Notes under the pieces: model-generated
The model's database searches: none
What the model was told of the DNA's origin: nothing
The model's input: only the letters and a program-made list of their open reading frames with translations
Program-made: the position numbers and the translations under genes
Shown here: piece after piece, positions 45,369 through 53,668 of the stretch
Layout of the letters: each line of letters opens with the position of its first letter
Position numbering within the stretch: position 1 is the first letter of the stretch
Source: Desulforamulus hydrothermalis Lam5 = DSM 18033
GTDB taxonomy: Bacteria > Bacillota > Desulfotomaculia > Desulfotomaculales > Desulfotomaculaceae
Assembly (NCBI RefSeq): GCF_000315365.1
Contig: NZ_CAOS01000003.1
Span: 372,001-436,000 of the forward strand
DNA length: 64,000 bases
Direction of reading: 5' to 3'

Positions 45369-46008
45369 CAATGAAATTAAACTTAATAAGTTAACTGTAG
45401 CATTATTAATTATTTACTGGCTGATTAGCGCTTCTTTTTACCCGGCCTTGCCTGACCTGGTGCCCACCCATTGGAATATACAAGGGCAGGTGGACAACTA
45501 TTCGCATAAAGCGGTGGCAACTTTGATTATGCCTGGATTACCTTTATTTATCTATATCTTGCTGACTGTCTTGCCAATACTGGATCCCCAAAGAAAAAAC
45601 TATCAAAAGTTCGCCCCAACATACAACAAAATCAGAGCTGCCATTGTATTGGTCATGATGCTTATTACCTTGCTTCCCCTGCTTAGTGCCCTTGGTTACA
45701 ACCTTGACATCAGTTTGTCAGTAAGGTTGATAATTTGCCTGCTGTTTATCTTTATTGGCAACTACATGGGAAAAATCCGTCATAACTATTTTACAGGCAT
45801 CAGGGTTCCCTGGACCTTGGCCAGTGAGGAGGTTTGGCATAAGACGCACCGGTTGGGAGGCAAACTAATGGTGGCCGGCGGACTGATTGCCCTGTTATCT
45901 CTGTTGGCACCGCCGACCAGCGGCTTTATCATTACCATGGCCGGCCTGTTGCTCCCTCTTGTCCTGACAATTATTTATTCTTATTTTTTGTACAAAAAAC
46001 TTGTTTGA
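45358..46008 (+). CDS. sdpI: SdpI-family immunity/sensor membrane protein
   Basis: A 216-residue protein with six predicted membrane helices. An N-terminal DUF1648-type region contains LPDLVPTHWNIQGQVDNYS, and the SdpI domain has NYFTGIRVPWTLASEEVWHKT, both diagnostic. It probably gives immunity to a cannibalism-type peptide and signals to SdpR. No sdpABC toxin genes are present, so it may protect against foreign toxins. ATG 45358 follows AAAAGGGGG inside the sdpR gene. Confidence 0.9.
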   Translation: MRFDNEIKLNKLTVALLIIYWLISASFYPALPDLVPTHWNIQGQVDNYSHKAVATLIMPGLPLFIYILLTVLPILDPQRKNYQKFAPTYNKIRAAIVLVMMLITLLPLLSALGYNLDISLSVRLIICLLFIFIGNYMGKIRHNYFTGIRVPWTLASEEVWHKTHRLGGKLMVAGGLIALLSLLAPPTSGFIITMAGLLLPLVLTIIYSYFLYKKLV

Positions 46009-46013
46009 TAAAC

Positions 46014-46055
46014 AAAGGGCAGTAACGCTGCTGTAAACGGTTACTGCCCTTTTGT
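46014..46055. terminator. bidirectional terminator between sdpI and the Dabb gene
   Basis: AAAGGGCAGTAAC and GTTACTGCCCTTT, 13 bp perfect, with T/A runs on each side. Confidence 0.85.
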
Positions 46056-46065
46056 TTATCCGATT

Positions 46066-46350
46066 TTACTCAGATTGATAATCCACAGCCACTACTGATT
46101 CCCTGACTTCGGCGATGAATTTAACAACCTCCTGGTGGGCCGGGTGAATCTGATAGCTTTGCAAATCTGCCAAAGAATCAAATTTGGCTATCAAGGCCAG
46201 GTCATAAGAGCGTTCGGTACGCAGGATATCTACCCCCACTTCCAAGTGACGTATTTGAGGTATTTTTTCTTTTAAAGCCAACAAATCATGTTTGGCCCTG
46301 TCAATATGAGCTGCATCTTTAAATTTAAAAAATACAATATGTGTGATCAT
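46066..46350 (-). CDS. Dabb (stress-responsive A/B barrel) domain protein
   Basis: A 94-residue dimeric alpha-beta barrel protein. Family marks: ITHIVFFKFKD at the start and YDLALIAKFDSLADLQSYQIHPAHQEVV in the middle (shown in part). The His in HPAHQEVV is conserved. Function unclear. Its ATG overlaps the hslO stop by 4 bp, so it is made with Hsp33. Confidence 0.88.
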   Translation of the reverse strand: MITHIVFFKFKDAAHIDRAKHDLLALKEKIPQIRHLEVGVDILRTERSYDLALIAKFDSLADLQSYQIHPAHQEVVKFIAEVRESVVAVDYQSE

Positions 46351-47249
46351 GCGTTGCTTCCCCCTTTATTTTCTTTTTCAATTCTTTCTAAGATTTTCTG
46401 TAAATCTTCACGTTGAAAACGGTACTGTCTGGCACAAAAATGACAGCTGATTTCAGCCTCCCCCTGCTCGGCCAGCATAGCAGACACTTCCTGTTTGCCA
46501 ATTCCCACCAACAAATTTTCTAATTTTTCCCGTGAGCAGGTGCAAGCAAAGCTAACCGGCCTGGCTTCCAACAACTTTACCGCCAAGCCCTCAGTAACCC
46601 GTTTTATAATATCTTCAGGGGTTTCTCCTTCTTTTATCAGAGAACTTAAACGGGGCAAACCGGCTAAATTATGCTCCAATTGTTCCAAAACTTCTTCGCC
46701 GGCATGGGGCAACAACTGCAACAACAAGCCGCCGGCAGCAGCCACTGAATTATCGGTTTCCACCAAAACACCAAGCGAAACAGCCGAAGGTGTTTGCTCA
46801 GAGACAGTTAAATAATGAGCAATATCCTCCGCAATCTCTCCGGCTACCAGTTCAACACTGCCGGTAAAAGGTTCCCGGAGCCCCAAATCCCTGGTGATAT
46901 GCAGGTAACCATGCCCCACCGCTGCTCCCACAGCTAACTTGCCGTCGGCTGTAGCGGGCAAATGCACCTGGGGTTCCTGGACATAACCTCTTACTTCTCC
47001 CTTGGCATTGGCCGTTACGATAACAGCACCCAGAGGGCCATCGCCAAGTACTCTTATGGTAAGTATGTCATCTCCTTTTAAATTGGCCCCCAGCAATAAG
47101 CCGGCTGTTAAAGTGCGCCCCAGGGCTGCCGTCGCCACCGGCCAACAACCGTGCCTGCGCCTGGCTTCTTCCACTGTTTGGGTGGTCCTGGCTGCAAAAA
47201 TGCGAAAGCTGCCGTCGGCAGCAACACCCCTGACTAAATAATCATGCAT
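46347..47249 (-). CDS. hslO: Hsp33 redox-regulated chaperone
   Basis: A 300-residue cytoplasmic holdase switched on by disulfide formation under oxidative stress. The zinc/redox site is intact: CTC (FACTCSREK, ~residue 236) and CHFC (~269). The N-terminal domain has GRTLTAGLLLGANLKG. A sigma-A promoter precedes it. The paired Dabb gene may also serve oxidative stress. Confidence 0.95.
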   Translation of the reverse strand: MHDYLVRGVAADGSFRIFAARTTQTVEEARRRHGCWPVATAALGRTLTAGLLLGANLKGDDILTIRVLGDGPLGAVIVTANAKGEVRGYVQEPQVHLPATADGKLAVGAAVGHGYLHITRDLGLREPFTGSVELVAGEIAEDIAHYLTVSEQTPSAVSLGVLVETDNSVAAAGGLLLQLLPHAGEEVLEQLEHNLAGLPRLSSLIKEGETPEDIIKRVTEGLAVKLLEARPVSFACTCSREKLENLLVGIGKQEVSAMLAEQGEAEISCHFCARQYRFQREDLQKILERIEKENKGGSNA

Positions 47250-47285
47250 GGCAATTTTTACCTCCCATGTTATGGCTACAGAGTT

Positions 47286-47315
47286 ATTCTACCAATCCGG
47301 CAGTTTCCGTGTCAA
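47286..47315 (-). promoter_or_regulatory. hslO promoter
   Basis: On the reverse strand TTGACA, 18 bp, TAGAAT, 37 bp before the start codon. Confidence 0.65.
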
Positions 47316-47393
47316 TTTTTACCCTTTACCGGGCTTGTTCAGTAATTTTATGTTTCAAAAATTACCCTGTTTTCGAACATTAATTACTTTTGC

Positions 47394-47852
47394 TTAAAAT
47401 AAATGTCCCTTATTATACGGCAGCAGGCAAAAGGTTTCCGCAAACCAGGTTAAAGCAATAAAGGCACCGATATCTACCGTAAAACTGGCTAAGTAATGCC
47501 AGTTAATGTATTCGGCGGCCGTTGTTTGTAAAATTAATAGTTCCAGAGTTAAATATAACAGTGAAATTACAACAATATTAATAACCTGAAGATATTTTTT
47601 CTTCGGCAAGTATTGGGTAAACAGTATGCCTATGACAAAAACGGGGCCAAACTTATAAAAAACAGAACATCCGGCCCAGGAAATAATTACATCGTGAAAT
47701 TTATACAAATTTAAATACTGGCCTCCCCAATCCACCAGGGAGCCAAGGGCAAGGGTAAAAAATCCCCCCCAAACAGTCCTTCTTAACAAATTTACGTCAA
47801 CCAGGAAATAGAATATAATCCATGACACAACGGCTGTGATAACCCAGGGCAT
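47394..47852 (-). CDS. CBO0543-family membrane protein
   Basis: A 152-residue integral membrane protein with four to five predicted helices. Family segments include WGGFFTLALGSLVDWGGQYL and VFVIGILFTQYLPKKKYL. Such proteins are common in spore-forming Firmicutes. Function unknown. Confidence 0.8.
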   Translation of the reverse strand: MPWVITAVVSWIIFYFLVDVNLLRRTVWGGFFTLALGSLVDWGGQYLNLYKFHDVIISWAGCSVFYKFGPVFVIGILFTQYLPKKKYLQVINIVVISLLYLTLELLILQTTAAEYINWHYLASFTVDIGAFIALTWFAETFCLLPYNKGHLF

Positions 47853-48020
47853 GCTGTTTTCACCTCACTTCTGTATGGTTTTATTGTTGCTGTTAACATG
47901 GCAACCTATGCAGTCGTACAATTCAAAAAAGGATTTGCATGGCATGATGTAGAAGTTTTAAAGTTGGCTTGTCTAATGTGCTCCTTACATACTTTGTTAA
48001 AACACGAGGAGGTCTCAAAT

Positions 48021-49346
48021 ATGGCCTGGCAAAACCGTGGACAAGTAACCGGCAATCCTGCTTTATTAAGAGATCAGTATAATGCTAAACTGGTAACCGC
48101 AGATGAAGCGGTAACCTGCATACAATCGGGCAACGACGTGGTGGTAGCCTTTGGTGTTGCAGAAACACCCATCCTGTTAGATGCCATGGTGAACCGTAAA
48201 GATGAATTACGGGATGTCCGCATTCACCAGATGATTCCCATGCGGGCGGTTAAATACTTAGAACCCGGTATGGAAGAACATTTTACCCATGTATCCTGGT
48301 TTACCAGCGGCGCCAGCCGTAACGGCGTGCAATCCGGGCGTTTTGATATAATGCCAAACTACTTTTATCTCTCACCCCGCCTGTTTGCAGAGTATATTGA
48401 GGTAGACGTTTTAATGGCTACTGTTTCCCCTATGGATAAATACGGCTTTTTTAGTTTTGGCACTTCTATCGACTACACAACTACCGTGGCTCAAAAGGCT
48501 AAGAAGATTATTCTGGCGGTAAACCCTCATATGCCGCGCACGCACGGCAATACCTTTATTCATGTTACCCAGGCAGATTACATCGTAGAGGATAATTCAC
48601 CCCTGCCCGAACTGCCGGCCAAAGAACCAGGGCCTGAGGATATAGCTATTGGCCAATATGTGGCCGAGCTGATAGAAGACGGATCAACATTGCAACTGGG
48701 TATTGGCAAAATTCCTAATGCGGTGGCCCGAGCCCTTATAAATAAAAAAAATCTCGGTATTCATTCCGAAATTCTGACCGACGGCATGGTGGATTTAATT
48801 GAAGCGGGTGCTGTTACCAACAACGCCAAGACCATTCATCATGGCAAAGCAGTTGCCTGCGCTGCCCTGGGCACTAAAAAACTATATAACTTTATTAACG
48901 ATAATCCCATGTTTGAATTACACCCGGTTTCTTATACCAACAACCCCAACATAATTGGCAAAAACATTAAAATGGTTTCGATTAACGCCACGGTTGAGGT
49001 TGATCTGCTGGGGCAATGCGCTTCCGAAACCATCGGGCCCGTACAATACAGCGGTACCGGCGGTCAGGTGGACTTTATCCGGGGCGCTGTCCAGGCTCCG
49101 GGTGGCAAAGCCTTTATTGTACTGCACTCCACCGTCAAGGGTAAGTCTAAAATTGTCCCTATGTTCAGGGAGGGGACGGTAATCACTACCAGTAAAAACG
49201 ACGTGGATTATGTGGTAACCGAATACGGTGTAGCCAAACTTTCCGGCCGAACTTTTAAACAACGGGCGGAAGCCCTTATCAACATAGCCCATCCGGATCA
49301 CCGTGCGGAGCTGCGGGAAGCTGCCAAAAAAATGGGGCTCTTGTAA
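48021..49346 (+). CDS. acetyl-CoA hydrolase/transferase family, 4-hydroxybutyrate CoA-transferase-like
   Basis: A 441-residue class I CoA-transferase. It moves CoA between acetyl-CoA and another acid such as 4-hydroxybutyrate, butyrate or succinate. The catalytic Glu is expected in VVTEYGVAKLSGRT; GGQVDFIRGA and LQLGIGKIPNAV fit the family. The start is set at ATG 48021 because GAGGAGG precedes it; the upstream 41 codons are not conserved. With gabT and buk in the window it suggests a 4-aminobutyrate or butyrate route. Substrate is uncertain. Confidence 0.85.
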   Translation: MAWQNRGQVTGNPALLRDQYNAKLVTADEAVTCIQSGNDVVVAFGVAETPILLDAMVNRKDELRDVRIHQMIPMRAVKYLEPGMEEHFTHVSWFTSGASRNGVQSGRFDIMPNYFYLSPRLFAEYIEVDVLMATVSPMDKYGFFSFGTSIDYTTTVAQKAKKIILAVNPHMPRTHGNTFIHVTQADYIVEDNSPLPELPAKEPGPEDIAIGQYVAELIEDGSTLQLGIGKIPNAVARALINKKNLGIHSEILTDGMVDLIEAGAVTNNAKTIHHGKAVACAALGTKKLYNFINDNPMFELHPVSYTNNPNIIGKNIKMVSINATVEVDLLGQCASETIGPVQYSGTGGQVDFIRGAVQAPGGKAFIVLHSTVKGKSKIVPMFREGTVITTSKNDVDYVVTEYGVAKLSGRTFKQRAEALINIAHPDHRAELREAAKKMGLL

Positions 49347-49510
49347 GAAAGGTCCTGCGCCTGGCGCAGTTATCGGTGGTTTATGATCCCCTTTGGCTCC
49401 GGTCTAGTCGCCGGCAGGGGATCATAAAACCACCTTGACATTGTTTGGCAGCCTTTGTCTACAGTCTGAGGTCCTGCGCCAAGCGCAGGACCGGATTATG
49501 ACATACCCTT
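49347..49510. repeat. cluster of three hairpins between convergent genes
   Basis: First, GGTCCTGCGC-CTG-GCGCAG at 49351-49369. Second, GGTGGTTTATGATCCCCT against AGGGGATCATAAAACCACC at 49375-49434 with one bulge. Third, GGTCCTGCGC-CAA-GCGCAGGACC at 49470-49492. The first and third share a 10-base arm. No long T runs are present, so they may be processing or repeat structures rather than plain terminators. Confidence 0.6.
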
Positions 49511-49891
49511 TTAATGATGGCAGCCGCCGCCATGATGATGGTGATGGTGCCCGCCGCCGCAGCCGCACTGAACCGGACGGGTTACCAGCGTACCGGCTGC
49601 GTATGCTTCAGCCACCTTTTCCAGCGGGCCGGCAGCTCCGGTGACAACCTTCAGACCCAGTTGCTGTAAAGCCTGTATCATATGGCCGCCGATTCCGCCA
49701 CAAATAATTGCATCTATTTTCTCATTTTTAAGCATGTTGGCAATACCGCCATGATTGTGCTGCAGACCTTCGTTAGAGATCAATTTGGTGTGTTTAACTT
49801 TACCGTTTTCCAGTTCAATAACAGCAAATTCCTGGGTTGTGCCAAAATGCTCATTCACTTGTCCGTTCCTGGCGGGGATAGCTATTTTCAT
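49511..49891 (-). CDS. NifX/NafY-like (dinitrogenase Fe-Mo cofactor family) protein with His-rich tail
   Basis: A 126-residue protein of the family that binds metal-sulfur clusters, including the orange protein of Desulfovibrio. The start MKIAIPARNGQVNEHFG and the middle VDAIICGG-type strand (here IDAIICGGIGGHMI) fit. The tail CGCGGGHHHHHHGGGCHH can bind metal. Last gene of the cluster at 49.5-53.5 kb. Ribosome site AAGGAGGA. Confidence 0.9.
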   Translation of the reverse strand: MKIAIPARNGQVNEHFGTTQEFAVIELENGKVKHTKLISNEGLQHNHGGIANMLKNEKIDAIICGGIGGHMIQALQQLGLKVVTGAAGPLEKVAEAYAAGTLVTRPVQCGCGGGHHHHHHGGGCHH

Positions 49892-50039
49892 AAGGTTTTC
49901 CTCCTTTATTGGTTTCCGTAAAATTATTAATAGGTTTTAATTTGCCGCCACAACTGCATACATAGGTTCTTATTCCTTTGCCAAAGGATTTTAAATACTC
50001 AACAGTTTTGCCACACTGTTCGCATTGATATCTTTCCAT
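49851..50039 (-). CDS. small zinc-ribbon protein
   Basis: A 62-residue ORF starting MERYQCEQCGKTVEY with a second knuckle YVCSCGGK, so four or five Cys in a rubredoxin-like or zinc-ribbon layout. A GGGAG ribosome site lies in the end of the upstream ATPase gene (coupled translation). Its last ~13 codons overlap the next gene. Position in the cluster suggests a metal-site or regulatory partner. Confidence 0.65.
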   Translation of the reverse strand: MERYQCEQCGKTVEYLKSFGKGIRTYVCSCGGKLKPINNFTETNKGGKPYENSYPRQERTSE

Positions 50040-50044
50040 TTAAA

Positions 50045-50905
50045 TCATACTCCCAGCATATTGACCACTTGCTCCCACAAATTCCGTATTGAGGATACCG
50101 CCTCACTACTCTCCAAGAGCGTTACCGGGATGCCTTTTAAAACCGCTTCAGTCACATTTGGATCAAAGGGTATTTTCCCCAGCACAGGTATGCCCATCTG
50201 TCCGGCCAAATCTTCAATGCGTTGGCAGTTGGTTTCATCCAGGTTATATTTATTTATGCAAACAGCCCTTTGACAGCCAAAGGTGCCTGCCACTTTAGCT
50301 ATTCTTGCCAAATCATGAATCCCTGATGCGGTAGGTTCTGTGACAATTAAAGCCATATCTGTACCTGCCAGTGATGAGATTACCGGACAGCCGATGCCGG
50401 GCGGACCGTCACTGAGCAACAAGGAAAGCTTTTTTTCCTTGGCTAACTCCCGGGCTTTTTTCCTTACCACATTAACCAGCAACCCGGAATTTCCCTGGGC
50501 AATACCCAGTTTGGCATGCACCATCGGCCCCCATTGGGTTTCCGACACATACCAGTGTCCGGATAAATGGTCGTGTAAAACAACTGCTCCTACCGGGCAT
50601 ACATGCTGACAAAGGGCACACCCCTCACAGGCATAAAGGTTAACCTGAAATTCTTTAATGGCCTGAAAGCGACAGAGGTCTTGACATAACCCGCACTGTG
50701 TGCAAAGCAGGGGTAATATGTCTGCTTTCTTTTCGCCGTAAAACGGATGTGTTTCTTTAATCTCCGGCCTTAGAAGAATATGCAGGTTGGCAGCATCAAC
50801 ATCACAGTCACAAATCACAGAATTACCTGCCAGTGTGGCAAAAGCCCCTAAAATACTGGTCTTGCCGGTACCTCCTTTGCCACTGATGATGGTCAATTCT
50901 TTCAC
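50045..50905 (-). CDS. MinD/ParA-like ATPase with ferredoxin insert (second copy)
   Basis: A 286-residue P-loop ATPase with Walker A SGKGGTGKTSILG and DCDVDAANLH. Two [4Fe-4S] motifs are inserted at ~68-112: CTQCGLCQDLCRF and CEGCALCQHVCPVG. The switch II region reads LLSDGPPGIGCPV. The GTG start overlaps the upstream stop (GTGA). Together with its paralogue upstream it matches the paired ATPases found beside orange-protein and NifB-type clusters. Confidence 0.9.
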   Translation of the reverse strand: MKELTIISGKGGTGKTSILGAFATLAGNSVICDCDVDAANLHILLRPEIKETHPFYGEKKADILPLLCTQCGLCQDLCRFQAIKEFQVNLYACEGCALCQHVCPVGAVVLHDHLSGHWYVSETQWGPMVHAKLGIAQGNSGLLVNVVRKKARELAKEKKLSLLLSDGPPGIGCPVISSLAGTDMALIVTEPTASGIHDLARIAKVAGTFGCQRAVCINKYNLDETNCQRIEDLAGQMGIPVLGKIPFDPNVTEAVLKGIPVTLLESSEAVSSIRNLWEQVVNMLGV

Positions 50906-51750
50906 TGCTGCACCTCCCTGGCCACCCGGTAATAGAGCCCCTTAAATTTTTCACGCCAAGCAGGATCACTTTCCACCAGGGGAATTCCTTTGGCATAGGC
51001 CCTGGCAATTTCTGTTTGAAAGGGGATTCGCAGCAATATGGGTAAACCCTTTTCCTGGCAAAACCGATCAATTATCCGGTTGCCCGGCACATCTCGGTTG
51101 ATTACCACCCCACAGGGTACTTTTAATACCCGGAGCATTTCCGCCGCCAATGACAAATCATTTAAACCAAAGGGAGTCGGCTCTGTAACCAGGATGCAAA
51201 AATCCGTATCCGATACCGCTGCCATTACCGGGCATGAACTGCCTGGCGGCCCGTCTATGATCACAACGTTATCCTTTTTCTCTTTTTGCCGAACAGCCTT
51301 TACCACCGGCGGACTAATGTGGGTTCCCAGTTTTAACATGCCGCTGACAATTTCCAAACAACCTGCTTCACTGATGCTGACACTGCCTACCTCCCTGTCC
51401 ACCGGAGCCAAAGCACCGGTGGGGCAAAGGTGCCAACAGCCACCGCAGCTATGACAAACATCCGGGAAAATAACCAGGGTTCTTTTGAGCAGGGCAATGG
51501 CTTTAAACTGGCAAACTTCCGAGCATTTACCGCAATACCGGCATTTAGAATAATCAACTCTTGGGACGGGAAGTGTTACTTTTTCTTTGCTTACGGGTTT
51601 TAATTTAAAAAATATGTGTGCATTGGGTTCTTCCACGTCACAATCCAGTAATTGCACCGGCTTTTGTTCATCCAGTAATGATAATGCCAGGCTGGTGGCC
51701 ACCAGCGTTTTGCCGGTACCCCCTTTGCCGCTGGCAACGGATATAATCAT
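50902..51750 (-). CDS. MinD/ParA-like ATPase with ferredoxin insert (first copy)
   Basis: A 282-residue paralogue of the preceding ATPase. Walker A is SGKGGTGKTLVAT, followed by LLDCDVEEPNAHIF. The ferredoxin insert has CRYCGKCSEVCQF and CHSCGGCWHLCPTG. Switch II reads IIDGPPGSSCPV. ATG 51750 (MIISVASGKGG) is preferred, with a GTG at 51759 as an alternative. Cytoplasmic. It may load or move metal clusters on the NifX-like proteins. Confidence 0.9.
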   Translation of the reverse strand: MIISVASGKGGTGKTLVATSLALSLLDEQKPVQLLDCDVEEPNAHIFFKLKPVSKEKVTLPVPRVDYSKCRYCGKCSEVCQFKAIALLKRTLVIFPDVCHSCGGCWHLCPTGALAPVDREVGSVSISEAGCLEIVSGMLKLGTHISPPVVKAVRQKEKKDNVVIIDGPPGSSCPVMAAVSDTDFCILVTEPTPFGLNDLSLAAEMLRVLKVPCGVVINRDVPGNRIIDRFCQEKGLPILLRIPFQTEIARAYAKGIPLVESDPAWREKFKGLYYRVAREVQQ

Positions 51751-51762
51751 TGGCAACACCGC

Positions 51763-52122
51763 CTAACGCCCATGGGGCCCGACATTTGGTCCGGCAGCTT
51801 CGCTTAACTTGCCGGCCCGGTAATCTTGTAACGCCTGTTGCACGCTGCCGGTGGCACCGATGAAAACTCTTATACCCGCTGCTTGGAGTGCAGTAAAAGC
51901 GTTGGGGCCAACTAAGCCGGTAATTAAGACGTCTACCCCCTGTTCATTAAGCAAGCCGGCTGTAGCAATGCCTGCTGCTCCCACCGCAAAGCGCCCGGTG
52001 TTTTCTATGGCTGTATAATGGCCGGTTTCTTCTTGATGAATAATAAAATACTCACATCTGCCCAATCGAGGGTTAAGGGCATCCTCCAGGTTCATGCCGG
52101 AGGAAGATACGGCAATTTTCAT
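51763..52122 (-). CDS. NifX/NafY-like protein
   Basis: A 119-residue protein starting MKIAVSSSGMNLEDALNPRLG, with TAGLLNEQGVDVLITGLVG and a short tail lacking the His run of its paralogue. ATG 52122 is chosen as it gives the family start and follows CAGGAAAT. It is of the type that binds a metal-sulfur cluster in orange protein. Confidence 0.88.
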   Translation of the reverse strand: MKIAVSSSGMNLEDALNPRLGRCEYFIIHQEETGHYTAIENTGRFAVGAAGIATAGLLNEQGVDVLITGLVGPNAFTALQAAGIRVFIGATGSVQQALQDYRAGKLSEAAGPNVGPHGR

Positions 52123-52172
52123 AAGAATTTCCTGCCTTTCCAACAACTTGTACCGGGTTAATTATTTAAATC

Positions 52173-53021
52173 TTAATTGGCCCTGACCTGGTTTTGGTTT
52201 TTCAGCAACTCAGGAATATCCTTAAAGGCTGCGGTATCTGTATCTTCAATTAGGCCGTTATCACACAGTCTGGTGAAAGCCGGGTCAATAGGCAATACTT
52301 CAAGCACCGGCAACCCTTCAAGGCTATCTCCCTTTTGCAACGGTTTGCCATAAATTTCAAACTTCTCACCGCACTTGGGGCAAGTCGCATAAGCCATGTT
52401 TTGGACAAAGCCCAAAATGGGCGCTTCCATAATGCCGGCCATTTTGACGGCTTTCTTCACCACCATAACCGCTAAGTCCTGGGGTGATGTTACCACCACA
52501 ATGCCGTCCACCGGGATTTGCTGCAGTACAGTTAACGGGATATCGCCGGTGCCGGGCGGCATATCCAGCAGCAGGTAGTCCAGCTCGCCCCAGTTTACAT
52601 CGGTCCAGAACTGTTTGACGGCACCGGCCAAAATGGGGCCGCGCCAGATTACCGGCTCATCTTCTTTCTCCAGCAGTAAGTTAAGAGACATAATGGATAT
52701 GCCTGTGCGGCTTTGCGCAGGCAGCAGCAAGCCTCTGCTGGCAGGAACTCTTTTAACACCAAACATCTTGGGAATACTGGGACCGGTAATATCAGCATCT
52801 AAAATTCCTACCTTATATCCCATTCTTTGCAGATTGACTGCCATAAGTGAAGTTACGGAAGACTTGCCCACACCACCTTTGCCGCTCATAACGGCAATTA
52901 CCCGTCCAATTTTACTCTGCCCGCCGGGGTAAAGTTTGGGCGGGGGACTGCACTTTTCGCCGCCGCAGGTACCTTCTTTCATTTCTTCACAACTTGCACA
53001 TTGTCCGTTGTCTTTACTCAC
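52173..53021 (-). CDS. Mrp/NBP35-type iron-sulfur carrier ATPase
   Basis: A 282-residue Fe-S carrier. Walker A is SGKGGVGKSSVTS with the deviant signature, then DADITGPSIPKMFG, LLLDMPPGTGDIPL and a CXXC in YATCPKCGEKF that binds a bridging cluster. N-terminal cysteines (CASCEE, CGGEKC) resemble Nbp35. The GTG at 53021 follows GGAGG by 9 bases and is the chosen start. Confidence 0.92.
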   Translation of the reverse strand: MSKDNGQCASCEEMKEGTCGGEKCSPPPKLYPGGQSKIGRVIAVMSGKGGVGKSSVTSLMAVNLQRMGYKVGILDADITGPSIPKMFGVKRVPASRGLLLPAQSRTGISIMSLNLLLEKEDEPVIWRGPILAGAVKQFWTDVNWGELDYLLLDMPPGTGDIPLTVLQQIPVDGIVVVTSPQDLAVMVVKKAVKMAGIMEAPILGFVQNMAYATCPKCGEKFEIYGKPLQKGDSLEGLPVLEVLPIDPAFTRLCDNGLIEDTDTAAFKDIPELLKNQNQVRAN

Positions 53022-53057
53022 GCCTAACTTCCTCCTTACTATTAACATTTTTGCCGG

Positions 53058-53459
53058 TTACTCTACCTTTGACCAGTCACTGGACTTGCAACAGGGGCAT
53101 TTGGTATGGCGCCGGCAAAATGTACCTTCCCAGGCATGGCCGCATTGATTGCACCTTAGTTTAATCAGGGTAACCCGAAAATTACCCCCCTCTACCCGAA
53201 TAGCCAGTCCGTTTATCAGTGCCTCAGCAATTTTTCTGCGCGCTCCGGCAACAATGCGGTGAAAGGTCGGTCTTGAGACTGCCATTTTTTCGGCACATTC
53301 TTCATGCTCCAGGCCCTCCAAATCCCGCAGGCGCACAGCTTCCAATTCCTCTACCGAAAGAATAACCTCAGACAGTTGGCTCATGGGAATACCCTGAGGC
53401 TTAAAATATGTAATTGCCGGCAATCTTTCCACCAGGCGGCACTTGGGAGGTCTGGCCAT
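53058..53459 (-). CDS. DUF134 family DNA-binding protein
   Basis: A 133-residue protein with start MARPPKCRLVERLP and a sigma-region-4-like helix-turn-helix (LRDLEGLEHEECAEKMAVSR then FHRIVAGARRKIAEAL). A C-terminal zinc ribbon follows (CNQCGHAW and CPCCKSSDW). First gene of the cluster; likely its regulator. A promoter with a split dyad precedes it, so autoregulation is plausible. Confidence 0.92.
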   Translation of the reverse strand: MARPPKCRLVERLPAITYFKPQGIPMSQLSEVILSVEELEAVRLRDLEGLEHEECAEKMAVSRPTFHRIVAGARRKIAEALINGLAIRVEGGNFRVTLIKLRCNQCGHAWEGTFCRRHTKCPCCKSSDWSKVE

Positions 53460-53474
53460 TTTCCCACCTCATTA

Positions 53475-53522
53475 TTGACGATTGTTCATAACCATAATAT
53501 AACCAATTTGAACATATGTCAA
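53475..53522 (-). promoter_or_regulatory. promoter and split dyad operator of the DUF134/Mrp cluster
   Basis: Reverse-strand TTGACA (53522-53517), 17 bp, TATTAT (53499-53494) is a strong sigma-A promoter. It lies between two inverted half-sites: TTGAC-N4-GTTCA (53475-53488) and TGAAC-N4-GTCAA (53509-53522), centres 34 bp apart. One half-site overlaps the -35 element, the other the start point near 53487, as expected for a repressor. Confidence 0.7.
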
Positions 53523-53668
53523 TAAAACACCAATGTTTTATATTAAATATTTTTGAGGTAAATCTATAGTATTTTTTAGTTGACAACACAATTGTTTTTT
53601 GTATTGCAACTATATTTTTCTAAGAAATAAATTTAAGTAGGCTATATGAAGCTTGCTGTTTGTCTAAC

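Noticed and set aside
47905-47935. TGGCA...TGCA sequence before the CoA-transferase gene as a sigma-54 promoter
   Set aside because: The spacing between the GG and GC parts is two bases too short.
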